Shown here piece after piece: positions 25,326 through 33,653 of a DNA stretch of 64,000 bases (the first letter of the stretch is position 1; each line of letters starts with the position of its first letter). Where the stretch lies: the NCBI RefSeq assembly GCF_003851685.1, contig NZ_CP027727.1:2790001-2854000 (forward strand). Direction: 5' to 3'. Position numbers and translations under genes: made by a program. The notes below the pieces were generated by a model, which saw only the letters and a program-made list of their open reading frames with translations, made no database searches and was not told where the DNA came from. Source of the DNA: Pseudomonas sp. R5-89-07 (GTDB lineage Bacteria > Pseudomonadota > Gammaproteobacteria > Pseudomonadales > Pseudomonadaceae).

Positions 25326-26483
25326 ATGTTTCTACGCAAAACCCTGCTAGCCGCTATTTGTGCAACCACGCTGCTGCCATTGGCGGCGGTTCACGCCGCC
25401 GATGCCCGACAGTTTCCCAGTGAGCAAGGCAGCATCACGGCCACGCCGATTGCCAAGGGCTTGAATCACCCCTGGGCGGTAGCGTTCCTGCCGGACAGGC
25501 AAGGCTTTCTGGTGACCGAATTGCCCGGCCAGCTGCGCTTTGTCAGCCCTGAAGGCAAGCTCTCCGCGCCTTTGACGGGCGTGCCGCAGGTGTGGGCCAA
25601 GGGGCAGGGCGGTTTGCTTGACGTGGTGCTGTCACCCGACTTCAAGCAGGACCGCATGGTGTACCTGTCGTACGCCGAAGGCGGCGGCGAGGACGGCAAG
25701 GCCGGAACCGCCGTTGGGCGAGGGCGCTTGGCTGATGACTTGAGCGGCCTGAAGGACTTCAAGGTCATCCTGCGCCAGGAACCCAAGCTGTCCACCGGCA
25801 ATCACTTCGGCTCGCGCCTGGCGTTTGACCGTGACGGCTACCTGTTCGTGACCCTGGGCGAAAACAATGTGCGGCCCACCGCTCAGGACCTGGACAAACT
25901 GCAGGGTAAAGTCGTGCGTATTTATCCGGATGGCCGCGTGCCCGACGACAACCCCTTTGTCGGCCAGCCAGGGGTACGCCCCGAAATCTGGTCCTACGGC
26001 CAACGTAACCCGCAGGGGCTGGCGCTGAACCCGTGGAGCGGCACGATCTGGGAAAACGAGCATGGGCCACGTGGCGGTGATGAAATCAACATCATCGAAC
26101 GCGGCAAGAACTACGGCTGGCCACTGGCGACCCATGGCATCAACTATTCCCTCACGCCGATTCCCGAGGCCAAGGGCAAGACCGCCGAAGGCACAGTGGC
26201 GCCGCACCATGTGTGGGAAAAGTCACCGGCGATCAGCGGCATGGCGTTCTACGACGCCGACCGTTTCAAGGCCTGGCAGCACAACCTGTTTATCGGCGCG
26301 CTGGCCAGCAAGGAGCTGATTCGGTTGCAGTTCGATGGCGACAAAGTCGTCCATGAAGAGCGCTTGCTGGGTGACTTGAAAGCGCGAATTCGTGATGTGC
26401 GGCAGGGGCCTGATGGCTATCTGTATGTGCTGACGGATGAGGATGATGGGGTGCTGTATCGAGTCGGGTTGAATCAGGACTGA
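25326..26483 (+). CDS. PQQ-dependent aldose sugar dehydrogenase (YliI/Asd type)
   Basis: A 385-residue periplasmic beta-propeller enzyme with a signal peptide (cut after VHAAD, about residue 25). Family motifs in order: LNHPWAVAFLPDRQGFLVTE, GQGGLLDVVLSPDF, LSYAEGGG, STGNHFGSRLAFDRDGYLFV, VRPEIWSYGQRNPQGLALNP, WENEHGPRGGDEINII and RDVRQGPDGYLYVLTDE. The His-Phe-Gly and Gly-Pro-Arg-Gly-Gly-Asp loops hold PQQ and calcium. It oxidises aldoses in the periplasm. It follows the small secreted protein by 11 bp. Confidence 0.9.
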   Translation: MFLRKTLLAAICATTLLPLAAVHAADARQFPSEQGSITATPIAKGLNHPWAVAFLPDRQGFLVTELPGQLRFVSPEGKLSAPLTGVPQVWAKGQGGLLDVVLSPDFKQDRMVYLSYAEGGGEDGKAGTAVGRGRLADDLSGLKDFKVILRQEPKLSTGNHFGSRLAFDRDGYLFVTLGENNVRPTAQDLDKLQGKVVRIYPDGRVPDDNPFVGQPGVRPEIWSYGQRNPQGLALNPWSGTIWENEHGPRGGDEINIIERGKNYGWPLATHGINYSLTPIPEAKGKTAEGTVAPHHVWEKSPAISGMAFYDADRFKAWQHNLFIGALASKELIRLQFDGDKVVHEERLLGDLKARIRDVRQGPDGYLYVLTDEDDGVLYRVGLNQD

Positions 26484-26490
26484 GCGGTCA

Positions 26491-26520
26491 GCCGCAAGCC
26501 TGAAGCTTCAGGCTTGCGGC
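26491..26520. terminator. Perfect 30-bp palindrome between convergent genes
   Basis: GCCGCAAGCCTGAAG at 26491-26505 is followed at once by its exact reverse complement at 26506-26520, with no loop bases. It lies 7 bp after the dehydrogenase stop and 6 bp before the end of the DUF1348 gene. It probably folds as a shared bidirectional terminator; no T-run is present. Confidence 0.65.
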
Positions 26521-26526
26521 TTGCGA

Positions 26527-27006
26527 CTAAAGCCCTAGCTCGGACAACCCCGGATGATCATCCGGGCGCCGCCCCAGCGGCCAGTGGAACTTGCGTTCAC
26601 TGTCCTTGATCGGCAGGTCGTTGATGCATGCAAAACGGTTGGCCATCAAACCGTTCTCATCGAATTCCCAGTTTTCATTACCGTACGAACGAAACCAGTT
26701 GCCGGAGTCATCGTGCCATTCGTAGGCATAGCGCACGGCAATGCGGTTGCCGGTGAAGGCCCACAATTCCTTGATCAGCCGATAGTCCAGTTCTTTGGCC
26801 CATTTACGTGTGAGGAAGCCCTTGGCTTCTTCGCGGTTATGGGCAAACTCGGCGCGATTGCGCCATTGCGTGTCCAGCGTATAGGCCAGTGAAACCCGAT
26901 GTGGGTCGCGGGAATTCCAGCCGTCTTCGGCCAGACGCACTTTTTCAATGGCCGACTCACGAGTAAAGGGCGGCAGTGGCGGGCGTAGTTCTGCGTTAGA
27001 AGACAT
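26527..27006 (-). CDS. DUF1348 (NTF2-like SnoaL-fold) protein
   Basis: A 159-residue soluble protein. Residues 14-60 ([22 protein letters not shown], then [13 protein letters not shown]) and the later [20 protein letters not shown] and [19 protein letters not shown] mark the DUF1348 branch of the NTF2-like fold. No catalytic role is known. It is 42 bp downstream of a TetR gene on the same strand and probably co-transcribed. Confidence 0.85.
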   Translation of the reverse strand: MSSNAELRPPLPPFTRESAIEKVRLAEDGWNSRDPHRVSLAYTLDTQWRNRAEFAHNREEAKGFLTRKWAKELDYRLIKELWAFTGNRIAVRYAYEWHDDSGNWFRSYGNENWEFDENGLMANRFACINDLPIKDSERKFHWPLGRRPDDHPGLSELGL

Positions 27007-27048
27007 TGAGCAGCTCCTTGAAAACCATGTAAGTGGATCGAAAGTAGT

Positions 27049-27612
27049 TCAAATCCCCAATAGCGTTCGCGCCATCGTTTGCGCATTATCGGCGGCCGTT
27101 GAATCGCCCATCACCAAGGCAACGGTAATGGCGCCATCAATCAGGATCAGCAGTTGCGCGGCCTGCCGCTGCGGGTCGGGGGTGCCATGTGCGTGACACA
27201 GTTCGAGTGCGTACTCGAACAGTTTCTGTTTGTGCGCCTTGGCTAGCAGGCGTACCGGGGAGTGCGCATCGCCGGTTTCGCCGCTGGTATTGATAAAGGC
27301 GCAGCCACGAAAATCCGCCGAGCCGAACCAGCTTTTCAGGGCGCTGAACAGCGCCAGCAGGCGCTCGCCACTGCCTTCACTGCGCTCCACTTCCGTACGC
27401 AGCCAGCGCATCCAGCGTTCGTCGCGGCGCTGCAGGGCGGCGATCACCAGCTCATCCTTGTTGGTGAAATACCGATAGATGCTTTTGCGCGAGACACCTG
27501 CGGTTTTCACCAGCAAGTCCATGCCGGTGGCAGCGATACCGTGCCGATAAATCAGCTTCTCGGTCACGTCGAGGATAATGTCACGGGTTTCGTTATTTGT
27601 CATATCGTTCAT
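27049..27612 (-). CDS. TetR family transcriptional regulator
   Basis: A 187-residue repressor: N-terminal HTH (residues about 10-55, with GIAATGMDLLVKTAGVSRKS and YRYFTNKDELV) and a ligand-binding C-terminal domain. In-frame starts exist at 27663, 27612 and 27603; 27612 is preferred because the frame upstream crosses the likely operator at 27625-27638. It heads a unit with DUF1348 and is divergent to pssA. The inducer is unknown. Confidence 0.83.
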   Translation of the reverse strand: MNDMTNNETRDIILDVTEKLIYRHGIAATGMDLLVKTAGVSRKSIYRYFTNKDELVIAALQRRDERWMRWLRTEVERSEGSGERLLALFSALKSWFGSADFRGCAFINTSGETGDAHSPVRLLAKAHKQKLFEYALELCHAHGTPDPQRQAAQLLILIDGAITVALVMGDSTAADNAQTMARTLLGI

Positions 27613-27624
27613 GGTCAGCACAGT

Positions 27625-27638
27625 AGAACGATCATTCT
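27625..27638. promoter_or_regulatory. Imperfect palindrome before tetR, possible operator
   Basis: AGAACGATCATTCT is an inverted repeat with 12 of 14 positions symmetric, 13 bp upstream of the preferred TetR start and 100 bp before pssA. This is a weak but well-placed candidate for autoregulation. Confidence 0.35.
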
Positions 27639-27737
27639 TCTTGGTCAATAGGGAATTTTCCATACACGGTGACGAGACCTGAGTGCCCCCATGGTGTAAG
27701 CTCTGGGCCTCTTCGGATTCGACCCATTGCGAGCCTT

Positions 27738-29081
27738 ATGCCGTCGTTCTTCAAACGCTCCCTGTTGCCCAAATTGCGCGGTTTCCCACTGTCTGCCGAT
27801 GCCATCGAGGTATTGCCCAGCGCCGATGCCTATCGCCGCTGCCTGCTGGAGAAAATTTCTCAGGCCACGCGGCGCATCTACATCGTTGCGTTGTATTTGC
27901 AGCAGGACGAAGCGGGGCAGGAGATTTACGACGCGCTGCACGCCGCCAAGGCCGCGCGGCCGGCGTTGGAGATCGTGGTGATGGTCGACTGGTTGCGCGC
28001 CCAGCGTGGGTTGATCGGTGCCGGCAAACAGCCGGGCAACAGCGCCTGGTACCAGGCCATGACCCAGAGCCACGCCAGTGAAGTGCCGGTGTATGGCGTA
28101 CCGGTGCAAACCCGCGAGCTGTTCGGCGTGTTGCACCTCAAGGGTTTTGTGATCGACGACACGGTGGTGTACAGCGGCGCCAGCCTGAACAACGTATACC
28201 TGCACAAATTCGACAAATACCGCTTCGACCGTTATCACCTGATCCACAGCCAGGCGCTGGCCGACTCCATGCAGCACCTGGTGGAGCATGGCCTGATAGC
28301 GTCCAAGGCAGTACATCGCCTTGACCTGCCCAACCCGCCCACCACCCGCAGCCTGCGCAACGACATCGGCGACCTGCGCAGCCGCCTCAAGCATGCGGCG
28401 TATGACACCAGCGCCGGGCAATTGCCCAATGGGCACTTGCAGGTCAGCCCGCTGCTCGGTGTGGGCAAGAACAACCCGCTCAGCCGGGTCATTCTGGAAC
28501 TGATCGCCAGCGCCCAGCAGCAACTGACCATCTGTACGCCGTACTTCAACCTGCCGCTGCCGGTGACTCGGGAGATCAACCGGGCTCTGGCACGGGGGGT
28601 GAAGATCGACATCATCGTCGGCGACAAGACCGCCAACGATTTCTACATTCCGCCCAGCGAACCCTTCAAGGTGATCGCCGCGTTGCCGTATCTGTACGAA
28701 ATCAGCCTGCGCCGGTTTGCCAAGCGCCATCAGCCGATGATCGACAGTGGCCAGTTGAACCTGCACCTGTGGCATGACGGCGACAACAGCTATCACCTTA
28801 AAGGCATGTGGGTCGACGAGCGCTACACCTTGCTGACCGGCAACAACCTCAACCCCAGGGCGTTCCGCCTCGACCTGGAAAACGCCTTGCTGATCGATGA
28901 CCCCAAGGGCGAATGGTTGGCGCCGCGTGCGCAAGAGCTTGCGCATATTTTCCAGCACACCACGCGCATCGCCGGCTATCAGCACTTGCAGACCCTGGCG
29001 GATTACCCGGCGGCGGTGGGCAAATTCCTGCGCAGGGTCAGCCGGGTCCGCATCGAACGGTTGCTGTACCGGATTTTGTAA
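27738..29081 (+). CDS. pssA: CDP-diacylglycerol-serine O-phosphatidyltransferase (PLD family)
   Basis: A 447-residue phospholipase D superfamily enzyme making phosphatidylserine, the precursor of phosphatidylethanolamine, at the inner membrane surface. Both HKD motifs are present: HLKGFVIDD (with YSGASLNNVY after it) and HLKGMWVDE (with LLTGNNLNPRA). Length and architecture match the E. coli enzyme (451). ATG at 27738 (MPSFFKRSLLPKLRG) is the likely start; the in-frame ATG-like codon at 27669 adds 23 uncharacteristic residues. Confidence 0.92.
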   Translation: MPSFFKRSLLPKLRGFPLSADAIEVLPSADAYRRCLLEKISQATRRIYIVALYLQQDEAGQEIYDALHAAKAARPALEIVVMVDWLRAQRGLIGAGKQPGNSAWYQAMTQSHASEVPVYGVPVQTRELFGVLHLKGFVIDDTVVYSGASLNNVYLHKFDKYRFDRYHLIHSQALADSMQHLVEHGLIASKAVHRLDLPNPPTTRSLRNDIGDLRSRLKHAAYDTSAGQLPNGHLQVSPLLGVGKNNPLSRVILELIASAQQQLTICTPYFNLPLPVTREINRALARGVKIDIIVGDKTANDFYIPPSEPFKVIAALPYLYEISLRRFAKRHQPMIDSGQLNLHLWHDGDNSYHLKGMWVDERYTLLTGNNLNPRAFRLDLENALLIDDPKGEWLAPRAQELAHIFQHTTRIAGYQHLQTLADYPAAVGKFLRRVSRVRIERLLYRIL

Positions 29082-29124
29082 AACCACCTGGCCAAAAAAA
29101 CACCCAAGCGCCGAAAGGGATTCA

Positions 29125-29224
29125 TTGTAGGAGCGAGCTTGCTCGCGAAAAACACCCAGGCAACGCGTTCATTCTGGATAAGCGCGGGGGCCTGAGTTCT
29201 TCGCGAGCAAGCTCGCTCCTACAA
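29125..29224. repeat. REPIN-like inverted repeat pair (type GAGCGAGCTTGCTCGC)
   Basis: TTGTAGGAGCGAGCTTGCTC plus GCGAA at 29125-29149 recurs inverted at 29200-29224, 25 bp perfect, 50 bp apart. A different arm family from those at 4968, 7191 and 14869. It fills the gap between the convergent pssA and efe operon ends and may also help terminate transcription. Confidence 0.9.
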
Positions 29225-29265
29225 AAGGCATTAACTGACTGGCATTAGGGCCTGGGTGTTCGGGC

Positions 29266-30084
29266 CTAGTTCAGGCCCAGCTTGCCGCGCAGCATCGACA
29301 GGTCTTCAGCCAGGGTATTGACCGGGCCCACCAGGGCCTTGCGGTCGTTATCCTTGACCTTGTCGTAGGTCTCAAAGCCTCCGTCCGCGGTCTTGTACTT
29401 GGCCAGGATCTTGTTCACGGTGGCAAAGTTCTTGTCGACCTTGGCCAGGAACCCTTTGTCTTGCTGACCGATCTGCCCACGGAACAGATCGACGATTTTC
29501 TTCGCGCCGTCGATGTTGCCCTGGAAGTCATACAAGTCGGTGTGGCTGTAGCGGTCCTCTTCGCCGGAAATCTTGGTCGCGGCAACTTCTTCAAGCAGCG
29601 CTGCGGCACCGCCCACGACTTTTTCCGGTGGGAAGGTCAGGCCGTCCACCCGGGTTTTCAAATCCAGCACGTCGCTGTTGAGCTTGTCGGCGAGGGCATC
29701 CAGGCCCTGGGTGGTGTTTTCCGCGAACAGGCTGTACTCGATGCGGTGAAAGCCGGTGAAGTCTTCGGCCTTCACGCCTTTTTCGTGATCGTCGACGCGC
29801 GAATCGATGGAGGCGTCGAGGTCGCTGAACAGCTCGGCGATCGGCTCGATGGACTCATAGTGCACACGGGTCGGCGCGTAGAGCTTCTTGGCGGTGGCCA
29901 GGTCGCCTTTTTTCACCGCGGCGGTGAAGGCCTGGGTCTGGGTGACCAATTCACCAATCTCTTCGGTGACATAGATCTTGTAGTCCGACACCGGGCCTAC
30001 CAGGTCCAGGGGGGCCGTGGCAGCAAAGGCGGCCAGCGGCGAAAGGGTCATCAGCAACGACAACGCGAGGGTCGACTTTTTCAT
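29266..30084 (-). CDS. Short EfeO/EfeM-like imelysin (M75) protein
   Basis: A 272-residue periplasmic protein with signal peptide ([21 protein letters not shown]) and only the M75/imelysin domain: [38 protein letters not shown] (HxxE iron motif) and [21 protein letters not shown], given as residues 176-196. It lacks the N-terminal cupredoxin domain of full EfeO, as in EfeM. It is the last gene of the efe operon and probably binds ferric or ferrous iron next to EfeO. A second M75 protein in one operon is uncommon. Confidence 0.88.
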   Translation of the reverse strand: MKKSTLALSLLMTLSPLAAFAATAPLDLVGPVSDYKIYVTEEIGELVTQTQAFTAAVKKGDLATAKKLYAPTRVHYESIEPIAELFSDLDASIDSRVDDHEKGVKAEDFTGFHRIEYSLFAENTTQGLDALADKLNSDVLDLKTRVDGLTFPPEKVVGGAAALLEEVAATKISGEEDRYSHTDLYDFQGNIDGAKKIVDLFRGQIGQQDKGFLAKVDKNFATVNKILAKYKTADGGFETYDKVKDNDRKALVGPVNTLAEDLSMLRGKLGLN

Positions 30085-30110
30085 GGGACGGTATCCGCTC
30101 TGAGTTTGTT

Positions 30111-31415
30111 TTAGGTATGGGCAGTGGTGTGGGGGTGCGTTGCCGCAAGCAGCGTGCGCCCGAGGAAGTCGTCGGGCCCCGTGACCCCTGGCAAGGTGAA
30201 GAAATAGCCACCGCCGACGGGCTTGAGGTATTCCTCCAGGGGCTCGCCGTTGAGCCGGGTCTGCACGCTGATAAAGCCTTTCTCCAGGTCAGCCTGATAG
30301 CAGATGAACAACAGCCCCATGTCCAGCTGACCGTTCTTGTTGACGCCGTTGGAGTAGTTGAACGGCCGCCGCAGGATCAGGTTGGCCTGGGTCTGCGGGG
30401 TGCGTGGGTTGGCCAGGCGGATATGGGCATCGAGCTTGGTCAACTTGCCTTCCGGGTCCTTGCTGTAGTCCGGGACCTGGGATTCCTTGGTGCCATCCAT
30501 CGGCGCGCCGGTGGGTTTGACGCGGCCAATGATGCTTTCCTGTTCTTGCAGCGGGGTACGGTCCCAACGCTCGACAAAGTTGCGGATGATGCGCACCGCC
30601 TGGTAGCTACCATGGGCGGCCCAGGCGGGTTCGTCGCTGCCGGTCTGGACCCACACGATCCGGTCCATGGCCGTGGCGTCGTTGGAATCGGGGTTGGCCG
30701 ACCCGTCGCGAAAACCCAGGAAGTTGCGCGCACTTTGCGCCGGTTCACCGGGTTTGGCCGGCGCCTGGGGCGGAACGCTGCCTTCCTGTTTCCAGCGCAC
30801 CAGCAGCAGGTCGGGCAGGTTCTTCACGATGTCGCGCAGGGCGTGGATATTGGTGTCCGGGGTGTTGGAGCTGAATTGCAGGCTCAGGTCACCGTGGCAC
30901 TGCGCCGGTTCCAGCGCATCGTTGGGGAAGCCGACCATGCGGATCAACCGCTTGGGTTTGGCTGCGCCGAGGCCGAAGCGCTCATCGAACAGTGACTCAC
31001 CCACGGAGACGGTGATGGTCAGGTTATCCGGTGTGACCACCGGGCCGAGGATGCCGGAGTCGGTGGGCGGCAGTTTCGGGTCGACTTGCGGCACGGTGCC
31101 GCCGGTCATCAGGAACGCGATGCGTTCGTTCAAGGTGCGAAACAGGCGTTCCAGGTCGTCACGGTCGCTGGCCAGCACATCGAAGGCCACGAGCATGCCG
31201 CAGGCCGGACGCGGTGTGACGATGCCGCTTTGGTGTTGGCCGAAGAATGCCTGGTGGTCCTGGGTCTTGTCACTGCGCGGCGCGGTGGTGACTTGTTCCG
31301 CGGCGGCCGCCATGGCCGGGCAGGTCAGGGTGCTGCCGGCAATCGCGGCACCGGTGGCGGCCATGCCCAGCAGGACACGACGGCGTTGGAGGTCAAATTG
31401 TGCTGAATCACTCAT
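30111..31415 (-). CDS. efeB: Deferrochelatase/peroxidase EfeB (DyP type)
   Basis: A 434-residue haem peroxidase exported by the Tat system ([17 protein letters not shown] near residue 11). DyP landmarks are [10 protein letters not shown] (GxxDG distal motif) and the proximal-His region before [11 protein letters not shown]. It oxidises ferrous to ferric iron for EfeO/EfeU and may release iron from haem. ATG at 31415 gives the Tat signal near the N-terminus; it lies 13 bp after the efeO stop. Confidence 0.93.
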   Translation of the reverse strand: MSDSAQFDLQRRRVLLGMAATGAAIAGSTLTCPAMAAAAEQVTTAPRSDKTQDHQAFFGQHQSGIVTPRPACGMLVAFDVLASDRDDLERLFRTLNERIAFLMTGGTVPQVDPKLPPTDSGILGPVVTPDNLTITVSVGESLFDERFGLGAAKPKRLIRMVGFPNDALEPAQCHGDLSLQFSSNTPDTNIHALRDIVKNLPDLLLVRWKQEGSVPPQAPAKPGEPAQSARNFLGFRDGSANPDSNDATAMDRIVWVQTGSDEPAWAAHGSYQAVRIIRNFVERWDRTPLQEQESIIGRVKPTGAPMDGTKESQVPDYSKDPEGKLTKLDAHIRLANPRTPQTQANLILRRPFNYSNGVNKNGQLDMGLLFICYQADLEKGFISVQTRLNGEPLEEYLKPVGGGYFFTLPGVTGPDDFLGRTLLAATHPHTTAHT

Positions 31416-31428
31416 GTATGCGTTCGTC

Positions 31429-32631
31429 TCACTGCAGGCCGGAAAGGCCAAGGGCGGGGTCGATTCCATCGAGTGCGGCGGCCAGTGCCTTGGCCTTGTC
31501 GCTGATCTGCTTGCGCTGATCGGCGGTCACGCTGTCATAGGTGGCGTAGCCCTGGTCGGCCTTCAAACCCTTGAGGTCGGCATCGAAGGCGGCGAGGGCG
31601 CTGTCGACTTTAGGCAGCAGGTCGGCAGCGGACTTGGTCATCAGCGGCCGCATCAGCTCGACGACCTTGTGTGCAACCTCCAGGTTGGCGGCGAAACCGT
31701 TAAGGTCGATGTGGCTGTAGCGTTCCTCTTCACCGCTAACGGCGCGACCATCCGCCAGGCTGTTGAGGTTGCGCACCACGATGCTCACCAGTTGCTCCGG
31801 TGGCAGGGATTGGGCGAGCAATTGTTGCTTGAGGATGGTGACGTCGCTCAGCAAGCGCTGGGCAATCGGCGCCAGGCCGTCGAGGCTGCGTTGCTGGAAC
31901 AGGCTGTATTCAAGGCGGTGGAAGCCGCTGAAGGCCGGGTCCTGCTCGCGCTTTTCGAAGTAGTCGGCGCGCGCATTGATCGCGTTGTCCAGCTCGGCCA
32001 GGCGTTGCGCTGCCGGCGCCAGGCGCTGGTAGGCCTCTCGAGCCGGCACATACAGAGCCTGGGCCTGGGTGAGGTCGTCGGCATCGATTGCCTGTTGCAG
32101 CGCGGTGACTGCCTTGACCAGTGCACTGCCTTGGCTGCTCAGGTAAACCCGGAACTCCGACAGCGGGCCGATAAACGCCACCATCGACGGCTTGGCCTTG
32201 GCCTGGGCGTCGGACTGCGCAGTGGGCGTTACATGCAAGGTGCCACGTGGGTTGCTCAGCAGTCCGCAGGTGATCGCATAGTCGCCGGGCAGCAGATTGG
32301 CGTCGATCACCTGGCTCAGGCCCGGCGCGATATTTTCGCGCTCTTCGACGACCAGAACGCCGTCGAGGATTTCCCATTCCACCGCGCGGTCGGAGCGGTT
32401 GATGATGCGAAAGCTTGCACGGCCGGCGGGTACCGTCAGTTCGTTCGGTTCACAGGCGTGGCCATGAATGGTCACCGCGATTTCATCGTGATTGGTCTGG
32501 CGCTTGCTGGCCGCCAGTTGCGAGGCGTAATAGAACAGGCCACCGGCGGCGATCATCACGACCACCGAGCCCGCCACGGCCCAGCGCAGGGCGCGGGGTG
32601 GCGAAGCCGGTTGAGGGGTAGGGTTGGACAA
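31429..32631 (-). CDS. efeO: Iron uptake protein EfeO (cupredoxin plus M75 domain)
   Basis: A 400-residue periplasmic protein anchored by an N-terminal helix (residues 16-38). Residues about 45-135 form the cupredoxin-like domain (IHGHACEPNELTVPAG, then CGLLSNPRGTLHV); about 150-400 is the imelysin/M75 domain with GFHRLEYSLF (HxxE). It collects iron oxidised by EfeB and passes it to the EfeU permease. It lies 10 bp after efeU, so the cluster is one transcript. Confidence 0.93.
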   Translation of the reverse strand: MSNPTPQPASPPRALRWAVAGSVVVMIAAGGLFYYASQLAASKRQTNHDEIAVTIHGHACEPNELTVPAGRASFRIINRSDRAVEWEILDGVLVVEERENIAPGLSQVIDANLLPGDYAITCGLLSNPRGTLHVTPTAQSDAQAKAKPSMVAFIGPLSEFRVYLSSQGSALVKAVTALQQAIDADDLTQAQALYVPAREAYQRLAPAAQRLAELDNAINARADYFEKREQDPAFSGFHRLEYSLFQQRSLDGLAPIAQRLLSDVTILKQQLLAQSLPPEQLVSIVVRNLNSLADGRAVSGEEERYSHIDLNGFAANLEVAHKVVELMRPLMTKSAADLLPKVDSALAAFDADLKGLKADQGYATYDSVTADQRKQISDKAKALAAALDGIDPALGLSGLQ

Positions 32632-32641
32632 GGTACGGTCC

Positions 32642-33487
32642 TTACTGGCTGGAAACGGAAGAAGGTGAGGCGGCCGGCCTGGATGGCGCGGCAGGCAGAA
32701 AGAACAACACCAAGGCCACCACCAGGTAGATCAGGTAGGCGCCGAGGGTGCTGATGGTGGGCGCTTCCTGATAGCCGAACATGCCGGCGAGTACCGAGCC
32801 CAGCGGGCTGTCCATGGGCAGCGCGGCGCTGAAGTCGAACAGCACGGTTTGCAGGTGATTCCACACGCCCGCTTCGTGCAGAGCTTGCACCGAGTTGGCG
32901 AGGATGCCGGCGGCCACCACCAGGATAAACAGGCCAGTCCAGCGGAAAAACGCGGCGAGGTTCAGGCGCATGCTGCCGGTGTAAATGAGGAAGCCGACGA
33001 TGATCGCCAGAATCAGGCCGAGCAGGGCGCCAATCGGTGCGCCCGCGCCTTCGCTCTGCTGGAACACCGCTAGCAGGAAGAATACGGTTTCCAGGCCTTC
33101 ACGGGCCACGGCGAAAAACACCATGAGGATCAGCGCGGTGACCTGATGCCTGGAACCGGCCAGTGCGTGGTCGAGGGATTGATGCAGGGAGTGCTTGATC
33201 GACCGCGCCACCTTGCGCATCCAGAACACCATGGAACTGAGGATGCCCACTGCGACCAGTCCGACAATGCCTTCGAACAATTCCTGCTGCTTTTGTGGGA
33301 ACTCGGCGCTGACCAGTTCCAGGCCACCGCCCACTAGCAGGGCCAGGGCAGCGGCGAGAAACACGCCGATCCACACCGCAGGCATCCACTGGCCGCGCCC
33401 GGTCTGTTGCAGGTAGCTGGCGATGATGCCGACGATCAACGCCGCTTCAATGCCTTCGCGCAGCATGATTAAGAAAGGAACAAGCAT
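32642..33487 (-). CDS. efeU: Iron permease EfeU (FTR1 family)
   Basis: A 281-residue inner-membrane ferrous/ferric iron permease with seven hydrophobic helices. Both REGxE iron motifs are present: LREGIEAALIVG at residues 9-20 and AREGLETVFFLLA in the middle. First gene of the efeU-efeO-efeB-efeO' operon. A good Fur box lies 41 bp upstream of the start, so the operon is expected to be iron repressed. Unlike the E. coli K-12 allele no frameshift is seen. Confidence 0.93.
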   Translation of the reverse strand: MLVPFLIMLREGIEAALIVGIIASYLQQTGRGQWMPAVWIGVFLAAALALLVGGGLELVSAEFPQKQQELFEGIVGLVAVGILSSMVFWMRKVARSIKHSLHQSLDHALAGSRHQVTALILMVFFAVAREGLETVFFLLAVFQQSEGAGAPIGALLGLILAIIVGFLIYTGSMRLNLAAFFRWTGLFILVVAAGILANSVQALHEAGVWNHLQTVLFDFSAALPMDSPLGSVLAGMFGYQEAPTISTLGAYLIYLVVALVLFFLPAAPSRPAASPSSVSSQ

Positions 33488-33527
33488 CGGGCACCAGGGC
33501 GTAACTAGATAGGAAGCTAAGTTGTAA

Positions 33528-33546
33528 CATAATGATACTCATTGCT
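33528..33546 (-). promoter_or_regulatory. Fur box upstream of efeU
   Basis: CATAATGATACTCATTGCT matches 14 of 19 positions of the Fur consensus GATAATGATAATCATTATC, with an intact ATAATGATA half. It is 41 bp upstream of efeU and 108 bp upstream of the divergent AraC gene, so it may serve both promoters. Confidence 0.75.
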
Positions 33547-33653
33547 AAACAAGAAACATTGACCTTTGCTGAACCTAGGCTGAACGGTGGTGGCGAAGGG
33601 CAACCGCCCTTATCATGCAGGCCATAAACCGCAGTCGGATCGAGCCACGCCCC

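Noticed and set aside
27645..29087. 480-codon frame opposite pssA
   Set aside because: Shadow of pssA; the plus-strand frame has both HKD motifs and correct length, the minus-strand product none.
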